The translations under genes were made by a program, and so were the position numbers. 64,000 bases of DNA. Source: OLB6 sp964525565 (GTDB taxonomy: Bacteria; Bacteroidota; Ignavibacteria; Kapaibacteriales; Kapaibacteriaceae). The DNA lies in contig CAZGHI010000003.1 of assembly GCA_964525565.1 (NCBI GenBank), forward strand, positions 27,263 through 91,262. Direction: 5' to 3'. Under the pieces are notes generated by a model, which was given only the letters and a program-made list of their open reading frames with translations, was not told where the DNA came from and did no database searches. Positions 17,676 through 27,837 of the stretch are shown here, one piece after another; the first letter of the stretch is position 1; each line of letters starts with the position of its first letter.

Positions 17676-17700
17676 GACCCTCCGACGGTTTCGGAGGGTC
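17676..17700 (+). promoter_or_regulatory. Perfect 10-bp hairpin in the secD leader
   Basis: GACCCTCCGA and TCGGAGGGTC are perfectly complementary around a CGGTT loop. No T-run follows, so it does not look like a terminator for a read-through transcript. It lies 16 bp before the GGAGG ribosome-binding site of secD and could stabilise the mRNA end or regulate translation. Confidence 0.55.
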
Positions 17701-17726
17701 GTTGCTGTTCGTTACCGGAGGCCTCC

Positions 17727-19760
17727 TTGAAGAAGAGTGTTTTAAGTCGCTGGATGATTATCGTGCTGCCGCTGTTTGCTGCAGCCTACTTATTCTACCC
17801 AACATATCAATACTACCAGCTTGACAATGAGCGTTCTGCCCTGTTGTCGGACTCGGCTGCCTTGGAGCAGTGGGATGCCGATAATGAGCAAGCTTATGAC
17901 AAAGCCAAAGCTTCGCGATTGAAGTTGGGTCTTGACCTTCGTGGCGGGATGTACGTAACTCTCGAGGTTGACGTATTGAAGCTCATTGAAGAATCGGCGC
18001 TTGCGGAAGCGAAAGACGACGAGTTTGTGAAGGTTATTGAAGAAACCAGGAAGCAAACGGACAACACGGATCTAGACGTATTGGAGACGTTCCTAACCAA
18101 CTTCCGCAAAGGGAATCGTTCACTGTTGCAATACTTCACCGTAAGCAATCAGTTGGATGTTACCGAAGAGGCCGTGGAAAAGAAGCTCCGCAAGGATGTA
18201 GATGATGCCGTTGACCAGGCCTTGCAGGTTATTAAGCAGCGGATTAACAAATACGATGTTTCGGAAGCCGCAATTCAAAAAGTTGGCACACGGCGCATTC
18301 AGTTGGAGTTACCGGATGTAAAGGACGAGACAGAGATTCGTAAGCTTCTGCAGACCACAGCACGGTTAGAGTTTAAACGAGTGCTGAACGGACCTCGGTT
18401 TATACAAACCGTAATTGCCATTGATAACGTTCTCAAGGGTGTTGTTACTGAAGAACCAAAAGAGACGGAGGCTGCTGATACAACGCAGGTGGCAAGCGCA
18501 GACAGTGTGCGTGCAGATTCCGTATCGGGCGATTCGGCAGCCGTAGCAGCACAGGCCGATACCAGCGATCCATACGCCGGGCTTTCGGATGAAGAACGAC
18601 AGCGTAGGATTAAGGCCGATTACCCCTTGTCGTGGATGCTTGCCGGTTGGTATGCACCCGACGAGCGCTCGCAGGTGCAAAGTTTTAGTCTGGCAGGAGT
18701 TAAGCTGGAGGGCTTCCCTAAAGAAGGCATTTACAACTTCGTAGTAGGTGCACGAGAGCTACCGAAGTTGCTCGCTCTTCTGGACAGGAAGGAAGTAAAG
18801 CGGGCAATGCCGGTAGATATTCAGATCCTGGTTGGTGCAACACCCGAAGGAAAGGCCGATGTTCCCGAGTCCGAAAAGTTTTACTATGTATATGCCGTTG
18901 CAGCCGAAGCTGAGTTAACCGGTGATGTGATCACCGATGCATTTCCAAGCTTCGACCCAACGAACAACGCACCCATTGTGATGATGCAAATGGATGCAAT
19001 GGGGTCGGAGCGATGGGCGCAGATTACCGGAGCAAATATTGGAAAGCGCATTGCAATCGTGCTTGACGATCGCGTGTATTCGGCACCAAACGTTATTAAC
19101 AAGATTCCAAATGGATCTTCGCAGATTACCGGATCGGGTAGCACAGAAGAAGCACAGCTTCTGGCCGTTGTTCTAAAGGCAGGTGCACTGAAAGCACCGG
19201 TAAAGATCATTGAGGAGCGTGTTGTTGGTCCGTCGCTCGGCGAAGACTCGATTCGCCGCGGCATCACCTCATCGCTCATCTCTTTTGCTTTGGTTATTGT
19301 GTTCATGCTGCTCTACTATTCCCTTGGCGGTGGACTGGCCGACATAGCCTTGCTGATGAACGTGCTCCTTGTGGTTGCAGCGCTTATTGGCTTTGGCGGA
19401 ACGCTTACACTACCTGGTATTGCCGGCATCATATTGGCAACTGCCATGGCAGTGGATGCCAATATCCTGGTGTTTGAGCGGATGCGGGAAGAAATAGCAG
19501 CAGGTAGGAATTTGAGATCGGCAGTTGAACAGGGCTATCGAAAGGCATGGTCGGCAATTTTTGACTCGAACGTAACCAACATGCTATCGGGTATTGTGCT
19601 GATTTTCCTCGGCACCGGGCCGGTAAAAGGGTTTGCTGTAACGCTCATCATCGGTGTGCTCATGACGTTGTTCACTGCCGTAGTAGTAACGCGCGCCATG
19701 TTCGAGTTGATTATTGCCAGCGGAGCAACTTCCATCAATCTTGGCCAGAAAAAGGCCTGA
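17727..19760 (+). CDS. secD: Protein translocase subunit SecD
   Basis: 677 aa from TTG 17727. I choose TTG because GGAGG (17717-17721) stands 5 nt before it and the protein then begins LKKSVLSRWMIIVLPLFAAAYLF, a basic N-terminus plus first membrane helix; the longer ATG reading from 17640 would translate through the leader hairpin. Visible: LKLGLDLRGGMYVTLEV, a long periplasmic P1 region with an unusual Asp/Ala/Ser-rich insert (about 235-290), ITGSGSTEEAQLLAVVLKAGAL, then five further membrane helices with the conserved GIAGIILATAMAVDANILVFERMREE. With SecF it uses the proton gradient to help pull proteins through SecYEG. Confidence 0.95.
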   Translation: MKKSVLSRWMIIVLPLFAAAYLFYPTYQYYQLDNERSALLSDSAALEQWDADNEQAYDKAKASRLKLGLDLRGGMYVTLEVDVLKLIEESALAEAKDDEFVKVIEETRKQTDNTDLDVLETFLTNFRKGNRSLLQYFTVSNQLDVTEEAVEKKLRKDVDDAVDQALQVIKQRINKYDVSEAAIQKVGTRRIQLELPDVKDETEIRKLLQTTARLEFKRVLNGPRFIQTVIAIDNVLKGVVTEEPKETEAADTTQVASADSVRADSVSGDSAAVAAQADTSDPYAGLSDEERQRRIKADYPLSWMLAGWYAPDERSQVQSFSLAGVKLEGFPKEGIYNFVVGARELPKLLALLDRKEVKRAMPVDIQILVGATPEGKADVPESEKFYYVYAVAAEAELTGDVITDAFPSFDPTNNAPIVMMQMDAMGSERWAQITGANIGKRIAIVLDDRVYSAPNVINKIPNGSSQITGSGSTEEAQLLAVVLKAGALKAPVKIIEERVVGPSLGEDSIRRGITSSLISFALVIVFMLLYYSLGGGLADIALLMNVLLVVAALIGFGGTLTLPGIAGIILATAMAVDANILVFERMREEIAAGRNLRSAVEQGYRKAWSAIFDSNVTNMLSGIVLIFLGTGPVKGFAVTLIIGVLMTLFTAVVVTRAMFELIIASGATSINLGQKKA

Positions 19761-19782
19761 GAGTAGGGAACAAGGAACAATC

Positions 19783-20730
19783 ATGGATCTCATTAAGAAA
19801 ACGAATTTCGACTTTATCTCTGCACGTGGCAAACTGTTTGCAGTATCGGCCATTGTAGCCGTAGTTGGCATTGTTGCCTGTTTCGTGCTGGGAATTGACT
19901 ACGGTATTGACTTTACCGGTGGCACTGAAATCAAGGTGAAGTTTGCACAGAACACAGCAGAAACAGAACAAATTCGATCTGCCCTTACCAGAATGGGCTA
20001 TGGCGGCGCTGAGCTGAAGAGCTTCGGTAGAGATGGTGATTACATTATTCGGGTTGGTGCAACCGGAAACCCTACACAGGTTTCGCAGAACATTGTTGCC
20101 GGCTTGCAGAAAGCATTTCCTAACGAATCCGTTTCGTTGCTAGGTGCCGATAATGTGGCGAAAAAAGTATCGTCGGAACTTGCCCTCGACTCCGCCATTG
20201 CACTCGTTGTTGCCTTCGTAATCATGCTTTTCTACATAGCCTTCCGGTTTGAATTCGTGTTTGGACTCGGGGCAATTGTGGCATTGCTTCATGATGTTGT
20301 TCTTGCATTTATCGTATCGGTTCTGTTTAACAAAACAGGACTATTGAACCTGGAACTGAGTATCAACTCCATTGCTGCCTACCTAACCATTCTTGGCTAT
20401 TCCATTAACGACAAGGTAGTAGTGTTCGACCGGATTCGTGAAAACCGCGAGAAGCATAAAGGCATGAGCCTCGGCGACTTGTTAAACCTGAGTATCAACG
20501 AAACACTTAGCAGAACCCTCATAACAGGTATCTCAGTGCTCGGTGCATTGCTGGTACTCGTTTTCTTTGGTGGTGATGTTCTCGAAGGGTTTGCCTTTAC
20601 CATGTTTGTTGGTATCGTTATCGGAACATACTCCTCGATTTACATCGCCTCTTCGTTTGTTTTGTGGTACACCGACCGCGTTAAGCATAAAAACGTTGGA
20701 AAAATCCACACGGCATCTGCGAAGAGCTAA
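19783..20730 (+). CDS. secF: Protein translocase subunit SecF
   Basis: 315 aa from ATG 19783, which has AAGGA 6-7 nt upstream; an upstream in-frame ATG at 19714 lies inside secD and is rejected. Seen: first helix, the GIDYGIDFTGGTEIKVKF signature, periplasmic P1 loop, and the C-terminal helices with LTILGYSINDKVVVFDRIRENREKH and SINETLSRTLITGISVL. Partner of SecD in the same transcript, 22 nt downstream. Confidence 0.95.
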   Translation: MDLIKKTNFDFISARGKLFAVSAIVAVVGIVACFVLGIDYGIDFTGGTEIKVKFAQNTAETEQIRSALTRMGYGGAELKSFGRDGDYIIRVGATGNPTQVSQNIVAGLQKAFPNESVSLLGADNVAKKVSSELALDSAIALVVAFVIMLFYIAFRFEFVFGLGAIVALLHDVVLAFIVSVLFNKTGLLNLELSINSIAAYLTILGYSINDKVVVFDRIRENREKHKGMSLGDLLNLSINETLSRTLITGISVLGALLVLVFFGGDVLEGFAFTMFVGIVIGTYSSIYIASSFVLWYTDRVKHKNVGKIHTASAKS

Positions 20731-20773
20731 TGTTGCAGATCTGCGCACAGAGTAGCTAACAAGGAGTTCCACA

Positions 20774-21115
20774 ATGCACTTTACGTTGCAGAAACCAAAC
20801 ACCGGCACTGCTGTGATCTGTTTCCCAAAACAAGCCTTGGGCGGAGAACAGGGTGTTGCCTTGGCAACGATGGTGTCGGATGAATTGCAGCAGAGCACCG
20901 AACGAATTGTGCTGGATCTCTCAGTTGTAGAGGTGATGAACTCCACCGGACTCGGAATGCTTGTATCTACCCTGGCATCGTGCGGACGGGCAAAAGCGAG
21001 CCTAGTGCTTGCTGCCGTACCGGAACGCGTACAGCAGCTTCTGCAGATGACGCACCTGGCATCGGTGTTTACCATCGTTGAAACGGTAAGCCAAGCAACC
21101 GAGCCTCTGTCATGA
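20774..21115 (+). CDS. STAS domain anti-sigma factor antagonist-like protein
   Basis: 113 aa single STAS domain like SpoIIAA/RsbV. The phosphorylatable serine region reads VVEVMNSTGLGMLVSTLA, where the usual D-S-S-G is N-S-T-G. Such proteins switch partner anti-sigma kinases by phosphorylation. It has an AAGGAG site before the ATG and its stop overlaps the purA start (ATGA). No cognate kinase or phosphatase is in the window, so the pathway is unknown. Confidence 0.85.
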   Translation: MHFTLQKPNTGTAVICFPKQALGGEQGVALATMVSDELQQSTERIVLDLSVVEVMNSTGLGMLVSTLASCGRAKASLVLAAVPERVQQLLQMTHLASVFTIVETVSQATEPLS

Positions 21116-22386
21116 GTGTTGTTGTTGTTGTTGGCGCGCAGTGGGGCGACGAAGGCAAAGGCAAAATTGTTGACCTCTTATCTAAAGATATTGATGTTGT
21201 AGCCCGCTACCAAGGTGGTGCCAATGCCGGGCATACCATAGTGTTCGACAACACAAAGGTTGTGTTGCATCTCATTCCTTCCGGAATACTCCACCCCGGC
21301 GTACAGTGCGTAATAGGTAATGGAACTGTGATAGATCCCGTTGCCCTCATGGAAGAAATTCGCATGTTGGAAAACATGGGCGTTGACATAGCGGGCCGAC
21401 TACACATTTCGCATAAAGCACATCTGATTATGCCATACCATAAGGCCCTAGACGCTGTCCGCGAAAAGGGTTCCGGTGGAATTGGAACAACAGGTCGCGG
21501 TATCGGTCCGGCATACTTCGATAAAGCTCTTCGCATTGGGATTCGAATTGTGGACCTGTTGAATAGAGAGGGACTGCGCGAGAAGCTGCGGGTGAATTTG
21601 GAAGAGAAAGACAAGCTCCTGCAAACGATGTATGGTGCCGAGCCGCTTAACATCGACGCAATCATCGAAGAATATGCAAATTTCGATGCTCGCATAGACC
21701 CGTTTATCACCGACACCACGGCGCTTCTGAATCAGGCAATCGCCAGTAATAAACGTGTATTGGCCGAAGGTGCGCAAGGGGCTTTGTTAGACCTTGACCA
21801 TGGCACATATCCGTTTGTAACCAGTTCCAATCCAACCAGCGGCGGTGCATGCACCGGCTTGGGGATACCACCTACAGCCGTTCAGTCTGTGCTTGGTGTG
21901 GTGAAGGCCTATTCCACTCGCGTTGGCCTGGGCCCCTTCCCAACTGAACTGTCGAACAATATTGGCGAGTTGCTGCGAACGGAAGGACATGAATTTGGTG
22001 CAACAACCGGGAGGTCCAGACGCTGTGGTTGGCTTGACATCCCGGCTCTACGCCATAGCATTCAAGTGAACGGAATCACGGAAGTTGCACTCACAAAACT
22101 GGACGTACTTGGAGTGCTTGACGAAATCAATATCTGCACCGAGTACACCATCGGCGGCCAGCCTGTGAAATATTTTCCTGCTGATGCCGACACGCTAGAA
22201 CAGGTTCAGTGTACGTACCTCACAATGAAGGGATGGAAATGTCCGCTTGACAACATACCTCATTTTCGCGACTTGCCGATTGAAGCGCAGGATTATGTGA
22301 ATAAAATAGAAAACCTGCTTAATGTTCCCGTTCGCTGGGTGAGTACCGGCCCGGATCGGTCTGCAACGTTGCTGCGACAACGCTAA
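21112..22386 (+). CDS. purA: Adenylosuccinate synthetase
   Basis: 424 aa, standard length. Joins IMP and aspartate with GTP in AMP synthesis. Visible: GAQWGDEGKGKIVDLLS (Asp13 catalytic, phosphate loop), YQGGANAGHTIVF (His41), GTTGRGIGPAYFDK, EGAQGALLDLDHGTYPFVTSSN, and TTGRSRRCGWLDIPALR. Last gene of secD-secF-STAS-purA, coupled to the STAS gene. Confidence 0.97.
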   Translation: MSVVVVVGAQWGDEGKGKIVDLLSKDIDVVARYQGGANAGHTIVFDNTKVVLHLIPSGILHPGVQCVIGNGTVIDPVALMEEIRMLENMGVDIAGRLHISHKAHLIMPYHKALDAVREKGSGGIGTTGRGIGPAYFDKALRIGIRIVDLLNREGLREKLRVNLEEKDKLLQTMYGAEPLNIDAIIEEYANFDARIDPFITDTTALLNQAIASNKRVLAEGAQGALLDLDHGTYPFVTSSNPTSGGACTGLGIPPTAVQSVLGVVKAYSTRVGLGPFPTELSNNIGELLRTEGHEFGATTGRSRRCGWLDIPALRHSIQVNGITEVALTKLDVLGVLDEINICTEYTIGGQPVKYFPADADTLEQVQCTYLTMKGWKCPLDNIPHFRDLPIEAQDYVNKIENLLNVPVRWVSTGPDRSATLLRQR

Positions 22387-22467
22387 TCTCGGCTCGCCGC
22401 GAGACACCACCTCGTATCTATTGCAGCTACACAGCACAAACTGTAACAAGCAAGCGAAACATTTGTT

Positions 22468-25400
22468 ATGTTCAATGCCGTGATGACACGAATCATCATC
22501 ATATTGCTGTGCCTGCTAGCGCATAGTGCTCTCTTCTCACAACGTTGGGCGGAAGTTTCGCTGCCGGCACCCTACGATCAAGGGTACTACCTGGACATCT
22601 ATTTCCTTCCGGGACAACCTCAATACGGTTGGGCCTGCGATAACGATAGCGGCTATGTTGTGCGGACAACCAACGGAGGACAAACGTGGCAGGGAACACG
22701 AGTAGTTGCAAGCGGTTACTGCCACCTTGAATATATCCAGTTCCTGAACACATCGGTGGGTTATTGCAGCGGTCCATGCGGCGTTTTTAAGAGCACAAAC
22801 GGCGGTGCTACATGGTCAGCAATTGATCTTGGGTATCCGGATAGCACAATATGGGGGGGGTGGTTCAAGAATGTAAACGAAGGATGGGTTACGGGAGGGG
22901 GCTGTAGAAGGAACAAATTCTATCGAACTACCGATGGTGGCGCCAGTTGGTCGCTATTCCTTGATACAACTGAGACACGATCTAATCTTAGCGATCCCTT
23001 ATGGCAATCTGATATGCCCACGGGTGTAGTATATGCTATCGGAAATGGTACTCTATGGAAATCAACCGATGATGGCGATAGTTGGGCCGTCGAAGGCTAC
23101 ACAGGAGCAACGTCGCCGTGGCACGAAGAACTGGCCAGATATGAGTCAACGTTCCTAATTCCTAATGCGCGCAGCAACTGCGGAGCTAACCATCTCACCG
23201 GTGGAATGCGCTGGAGCCATGACAACGGTCAGACGTGGTCTGAGTTCGTAACCGATTCCGACATGTTCGGCACCTTCCTGCTTAACACACAGAACGGTTG
23301 GGCTGCTGGGTTGAATGGCAACGTATGGCAAACAACAAATGGTGGGGCGTCGTGGATGCGCAGAGACTGCGGTCTGTCCGGACGGCACATGGACGACATC
23401 TTTTTTCAGAATGATAGCACCGGTTGGGTTGTTGGAAAGGGAATTTTTAAGCTGGCCCCTCCACTGCGCATTGTGAGCGATACAACGATGCACTTTATCG
23501 GAGCCTGCCCTGATTCCGGAGTGCGCGATACAATATGGGTAACGAATGAAAATTTCAACAGCAGTCCGTGGACGATTGAGCTTGTTGGTGACGATGCGTG
23601 GATGTATCGCGTTGCAAACATCGTAGCCGATCCGCTTCCGGCATGCAACCAAGCAATGGTGGTTGTTGAGTACAAACCCTCGGTAACCGGTACACGAAGG
23701 GCTTACATGCATATTAGAGTTCAGCAACCCGATACACTGATTGTTGTGGAGCTCATCGGACAACGAACACCCTTGAATGCAGGTCCACGAGACACTCTTG
23801 TTGAATTCAAACACCGTGTGGGCCAACCGATTGACAGAGTTCTGGAATGGGTAGCAACGGCACCACCCAATGAAACAATANNNNNNNNNNNNTTATACAA
23901 CGGGTAAGTGGTAGTCAGAATATCAGTCTGGATGCAACATTTCAACAACCCATCAATATTGGAATTCCTGCAACGCAAACGCCAATAACGGGAATGCTGA
24001 GCGACACCGGTTGGGTGGAGGCACGCTTTAAAGTTGTTCTGGGACCATGTGTACGCGATACGTTTATAACGATCCGTGTGTACGGTGAGTCTCCCATTAT
24101 TGAAGGGGATTCGTTGGTCGCAGTACATATTGGCTGTAAACCTGCCGATACTGTACTTGTACCTCTGTCCAATACCGGGAACATCGATCTAACGGTGTAC
24201 TCTGTAAGCATTACCGGCCTTAGTCCGGAGGTTTTTGCTGTGCTCGGGATGCGTTCAGCAGGAAATCAGGCGCCATGGAAAATTGCGCCCGGCACTACCG
24301 ACACGCTGATGTTGTTGGTGCAACCAACATCGAACGACCACCAGGCTATTCTTCAGATCAATCATGACGATTATTCGACAGCGCGCGGCAACGTTCAACC
24401 AAAACTCGTGCAACTCCGCGTGCAGTCGCAGAGAGTAGTGGCACGGGTATCGCCACTAATTATCCAACTTGGCGAGCTATGTAATGGCCAGATTCTGGAC
24501 ACTGCCATAAGAGTGGACAACATTGGTCCAAATACGCTTACACTATCGGCTAGACCCTCGTCAACGCGAATCATTGGTATTACAGGCAACACGATCACCG
24601 TTCCCAAAAGCGATCATCGCATGATTCCTTTCCGGTGGATTGCTAATGGCATAGGATCTGTTGAAGACACAATTGTCATTAAGATTTCTCCCTGTGATTC
24701 ACTCATACGTGTAATTGTTCGGGCGCTCGTTACAGATGGTAATGTTGAAGTGCTTCCTGATCCACTTGTGGACTCCGTTTTCGTTGGCGACGTACTCACG
24801 CGAACGATAACGATTAGCAACCTGTCGTCTGCCGATTTACTCATCGAAAGTATTCGATTCTCTGCTACCGATACAGAGTTTACGTCCTCGCATGTAACGC
24901 CAACAACCATTGCACCCAAAAGCATCTATGACTTTACCGTAACATGGATGCCGACTTCTGTTCGTACCTACACCACTCAGATGATTGTTAAGGTGTCCGG
25001 AGCCTGCAACGGAGAAACACAAAGCCAGATAACACTACGAAGTATGAGCAATGTAATAGAAGTGCGCCCGGGTACATTGAACATTGCCGTCAACTGTAGT
25101 GCCACGTCCCGGAGAGATAGTGTTGAGGTTATTGCACGCAGCCGGCCAGTAGAGATGTCTCCTCCTGATATCATACAACAGGATGGTGCATTCCGTCTTA
25201 TTTCCCCTCTGACCAGTTTTACCACAGCGCCGGGAGCTTCAGCCTGGGTTGTGGTTGAGTATGACCCACAGGTTTCTACGCAGACAACAGCAACGCTGCA
25301 ACTGGAAACGGCCGATCGAAGAGACCGTATTGAAGTACCCTTAATAGGATCGTCGGAGATATCAGACTGGTCGCTATCACCGCAGAACCTATTGTTTGAC

Positions 25401-26699
25401 GATTTACGCTCTTGCGATGCACCACAATACGATACCATCCTGCTTACCAATAACAACACAGCAGGAGTTGTTGTGGTAGCCTCGGCCTCGTTACCGCCAT
25501 GGGTTACTTTGTCCGAAAACCGTATCGCTCTTGCACCGTCAGAAACGCATGCCGTTGTGGTTACGTGCTTTCCATCGCTGTTGCCCACGGGGGTTAGCAG
25601 TTACGTGATTCGTTTTCGCGACGAGACCTGTGGTCAGGAGTTTAACGCAACGGTAAGCGCAACACGATTGGATGGAATCCTTTTACTTGATCCGGACCCC
25701 ATTGATGCCGGACGCATTCAGGTAGGAACATCCGTACAGGTGCAAGCTAACATTGTAAATCCGACCTCAGAAAGCAGAACCATTGTAAGTCTTTCAGTGG
25801 TGCCGCCAAGACCCGAATGGACGATAGTGACCCCCCTAGCCGACGTAAGCATTCCTCCGGGCGGCACGATTAGCGTAACACTGCAATTCAGTCCTACAGA
25901 TGTGGCTTCGTACCCGGCACGCTTGGAAATGCTTCAAGCAGAACGGTGTACAACAACAACAAGTGTGGACATGCTAGGCGAAGGAGTGCCACCGATAACG
26001 CCGCCACAGTATGCAATTCGCTTGTGGATAGATGACTATCGCGTACCGGCAGGGACGAAACTTACCATTCCCGTGCATTGGTCTGGCAATGTTCAGCAGG
26101 CAGGTGTGGACTCATGTACCACGGAAGTGCACTTTTCGCCACTGCATTTACATGTTGATCGTGTTGTTCCGGGAATGATGCCGGATGCAGATATTGTAAC
26201 GAAGTATAATAATGGTGTGCTCAGCATAACGGCAAGATCCACCGGACCGGAATTTGGACAAGGCGGGACCGTAGCCGTTATCGAAGGGACGGCGCAACCG
26301 GCGTTGCCGGACAGCACGTTGTTCACTTTTGTGAATACAGCCGTGTGGTCGGTGGATAAGGTTACAGTTGAAGAGCAGCCAGGTTTACTTGAAGTGGACG
26401 TGTGTGGCCCACGTAACCTGATCATTTTTGTAACGCCAACAACAGCAGCGATCCTACCTCCGCACCCAGCTAATGGTGAGCTTGCAATACAGATTGAAGC
26501 CCCATATACGGAACATGTTACCCTTGAACTGGTTGATGTGAATGGCATCCTTGCTGCACCTCCAGTTCTAAGCACCATTGCCTCCGGTACATCGGTTGTT
26601 ACACTGAATGTGTTAGATGTACCATCAGGTGCATACACGGTTCGGATGGTAACGCAGCGGGGGGGGCTGTTTACAATGCCGGTTGTTATCGTGCACTAG
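22468..26699 (+). CDS. Large T9SS-sorted protein: BNR/YCF48-like repeats plus choice-of-anchor domains
   Basis: One gene of about 1,400 residues interrupted by an assembly gap at 23881-23892. Upstream the frame is open to the gap; downstream a different frame is open from the gap edge to the end, which is what a wrongly sized N run would produce, and the protein content continues smoothly. Signal peptide IIIILLCLLAHSALFSQ (second ATG at 22483 is an equally good start). Residues 25-330 hold six BNR/sialidase-type repeats with the TTNGGxxW core (TTNGGQTWQGT, STNGGATWSAI, TTDGGASWSLF, STDDGDSWAVE, HDNGQTWSEF, TTNGGASWMRR), probably a beta-propeller. The rest is repeated Ig-like choice-of-anchor-D modules, then a T9SS sorting tail (PPHPANGELAIQIEA...). 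Two G8 tracts (22853-22860, 26659-26666) lie in the frame. Its end overlaps the opposite gene by 14 bp. Confidence 0.82.
23881..23892. other. Assembly gap (12 N)
   Basis: Inside the large T9SS gene. The coding frame differs by one base across it, so 12 is a placeholder and not the real length. Confidence 0.95.
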
Positions 26700-27714
26700 G
26701 TGGTAGTCCGAACAGTTTGCGCGTGCATGCGGTAACCGCAAGCCGAAACGCTTCTTTTGAGTCTGAAGTGATGGTTTCCTGTGCCGTTTGTAGTACGGAG
26801 TAATCACCGGCTCCATGTAACCGTACAACTTCAAGGTGCAATCGTGCACCTTCTGCAATGCGTACAAACGAGCCTTGAATCACAAGGCCTATGTCGAAGG
26901 CACGGAGGATACGCATCTCGATATCAGACATTGCACGGTCGTTTTCTACAAGTGCAAAGCCGGCCTTTGCGAACATGGCATCTCTGGTTTCGATGTCAAC
27001 CACCGCAAGCGTGTCAACTCTTTGCATTAAACCTACAATTGTTTGGGCGGCATCGTATGACGAAAGCATTTTCTCGTGAAATAATTGCCAAGGGGCTAGA
27101 GAACTGTCTGTTCGGAAGACAATGCCGGAAACCGATATAAGCTCGGCAGGTAAAGCCCGAAGTCCCGCTGCCAATGTATCATACCGAGGTGAAGTCGGCA
27201 GAGCCGTTATAAGCGCTCGCTGTAATGATAAAAGAACGGCAGGGTCAGAAACAAGATCGGAATCAGTGCGGGCGTAAACAATCGGGGCATAGCCGACTGC
27301 ACGACGGGGTGTTGCATTCAACTCTGATCGAACAACCTGCACTTCGGCCCTGATTAGTCGCATGAACCTCCGCATGGATGCAAAAACAATGTAGTTACAG
27401 CCGAAGGCGCGTGATGCATCAATGATCGTGGTTTCCTTTTGGTCTGTATTCTGAAGTGCAGAATCCCTTGCGAATGTTGGAATGTAACCGCAGCCGGCCA
27501 GTTGAAGAGCAAGGTTAAGTCCGGCCTCTGTTTTTGTTACGCTGATGAGGGAATCCGTTGTATCGGTAACAATAACACCGGCCATGACTTTTACCGGCTC
27601 TCCACGTTCGTCAACCATTGCCTGAGAATTCTGTGCATAGGTGATACTGCTACTAGCAAAGCACAAAGCGATGGAAATCAGACGCAACATCGTTGTATGT
27701 GGTTGTGTTAACAT
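26686..27714 (-). CDS. Exported protein of unknown function
   Basis: 342 aa. I start at ATG 27714, which has AAGGGA 6 nt upstream and gives the leader LRLISIALCFASSSITYAQ; longer in-frame starts (27729 and beyond) run into a palindromic element. The mature protein alternates helix and strand and shows a pattern (VGLMQRVDTLAVVDIETRDAMFAKAGFALVE; FDIGLVIQGSFVRIAEGARLHLEVV) reminiscent of CsgG/TolB-N-type domains that bind to outer-membrane lipoproteins, but the match is only by eye. Divergent from the TonB receptor gene, with a 25-bp palindrome between them; convergent with the large T9SS gene. Confidence 0.65.
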   Translation of the reverse strand: MLTQPHTTMLRLISIALCFASSSITYAQNSQAMVDERGEPVKVMAGVIVTDTTDSLISVTKTEAGLNLALQLAGCGYIPTFARDSALQNTDQKETTIIDASRAFGCNYIVFASMRRFMRLIRAEVQVVRSELNATPRRAVGYAPIVYARTDSDLVSDPAVLLSLQRALITALPTSPRYDTLAAGLRALPAELISVSGIVFRTDSSLAPWQLFHEKMLSSYDAAQTIVGLMQRVDTLAVVDIETRDAMFAKAGFALVENDRAMSDIEMRILRAFDIGLVIQGSFVRIAEGARLHLEVVRLHGAGDYSVLQTAQETITSDSKEAFRLAVTACTRKLFGLPPSAR

Positions 27715-27728
27715 CCAACTTCCCTTCA

Positions 27729-27753
27729 TTACGCCAACGTAACATTGGCGTAA
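27729..27753. promoter_or_regulatory. 25-bp inverted repeat between divergent genes (operator-like)
   Basis: TTACGCCAA and TTGGCGTAA are perfect 9-bp arms around CGTAACA. It lies 15 bp upstream of the minus-strand start and about 70 bp before the plus-strand TonB promoter-like boxes. Size and position suit a dimeric regulator controlling one or both genes. Confidence 0.5.
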
Positions 27754-27799
27754 CAAATACATAACAAAGGGCCGATAGTTTCGCCGCGTCCGAGAATCA

Positions 27800-27829
27800 T
27801 TGGGCAAAGACTCGTCACTCTTACTATTG
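27800..27829 (+). promoter_or_regulatory. Candidate promoter for the TonB receptor: TTG, 19 bp, TACTATTG
   Basis: TTG 27800-27802 and TACTATTG 27822-27829 (one mismatch to TAnnTTTG). Expected transcript start about 27836, just at the GTG at 27838; the ATG at 27859 would then have a short leader. Confidence 0.35.
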
Positions 27830-27837
27830 GGGTTGTT

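Noticed and set aside
17640..17726. N-terminal extension of SecD from ATG 17640
   Set aside because: It would translate through the leader hairpin and lacks an RBS; TTG 17727 has GGAGG at ideal spacing.
22468..26699. Two separate genes, one ending at 23907 and one starting at 23994
   Set aside because: The second frame is open right up to the N run and the domain content is continuous; the split is caused by a wrongly sized gap.
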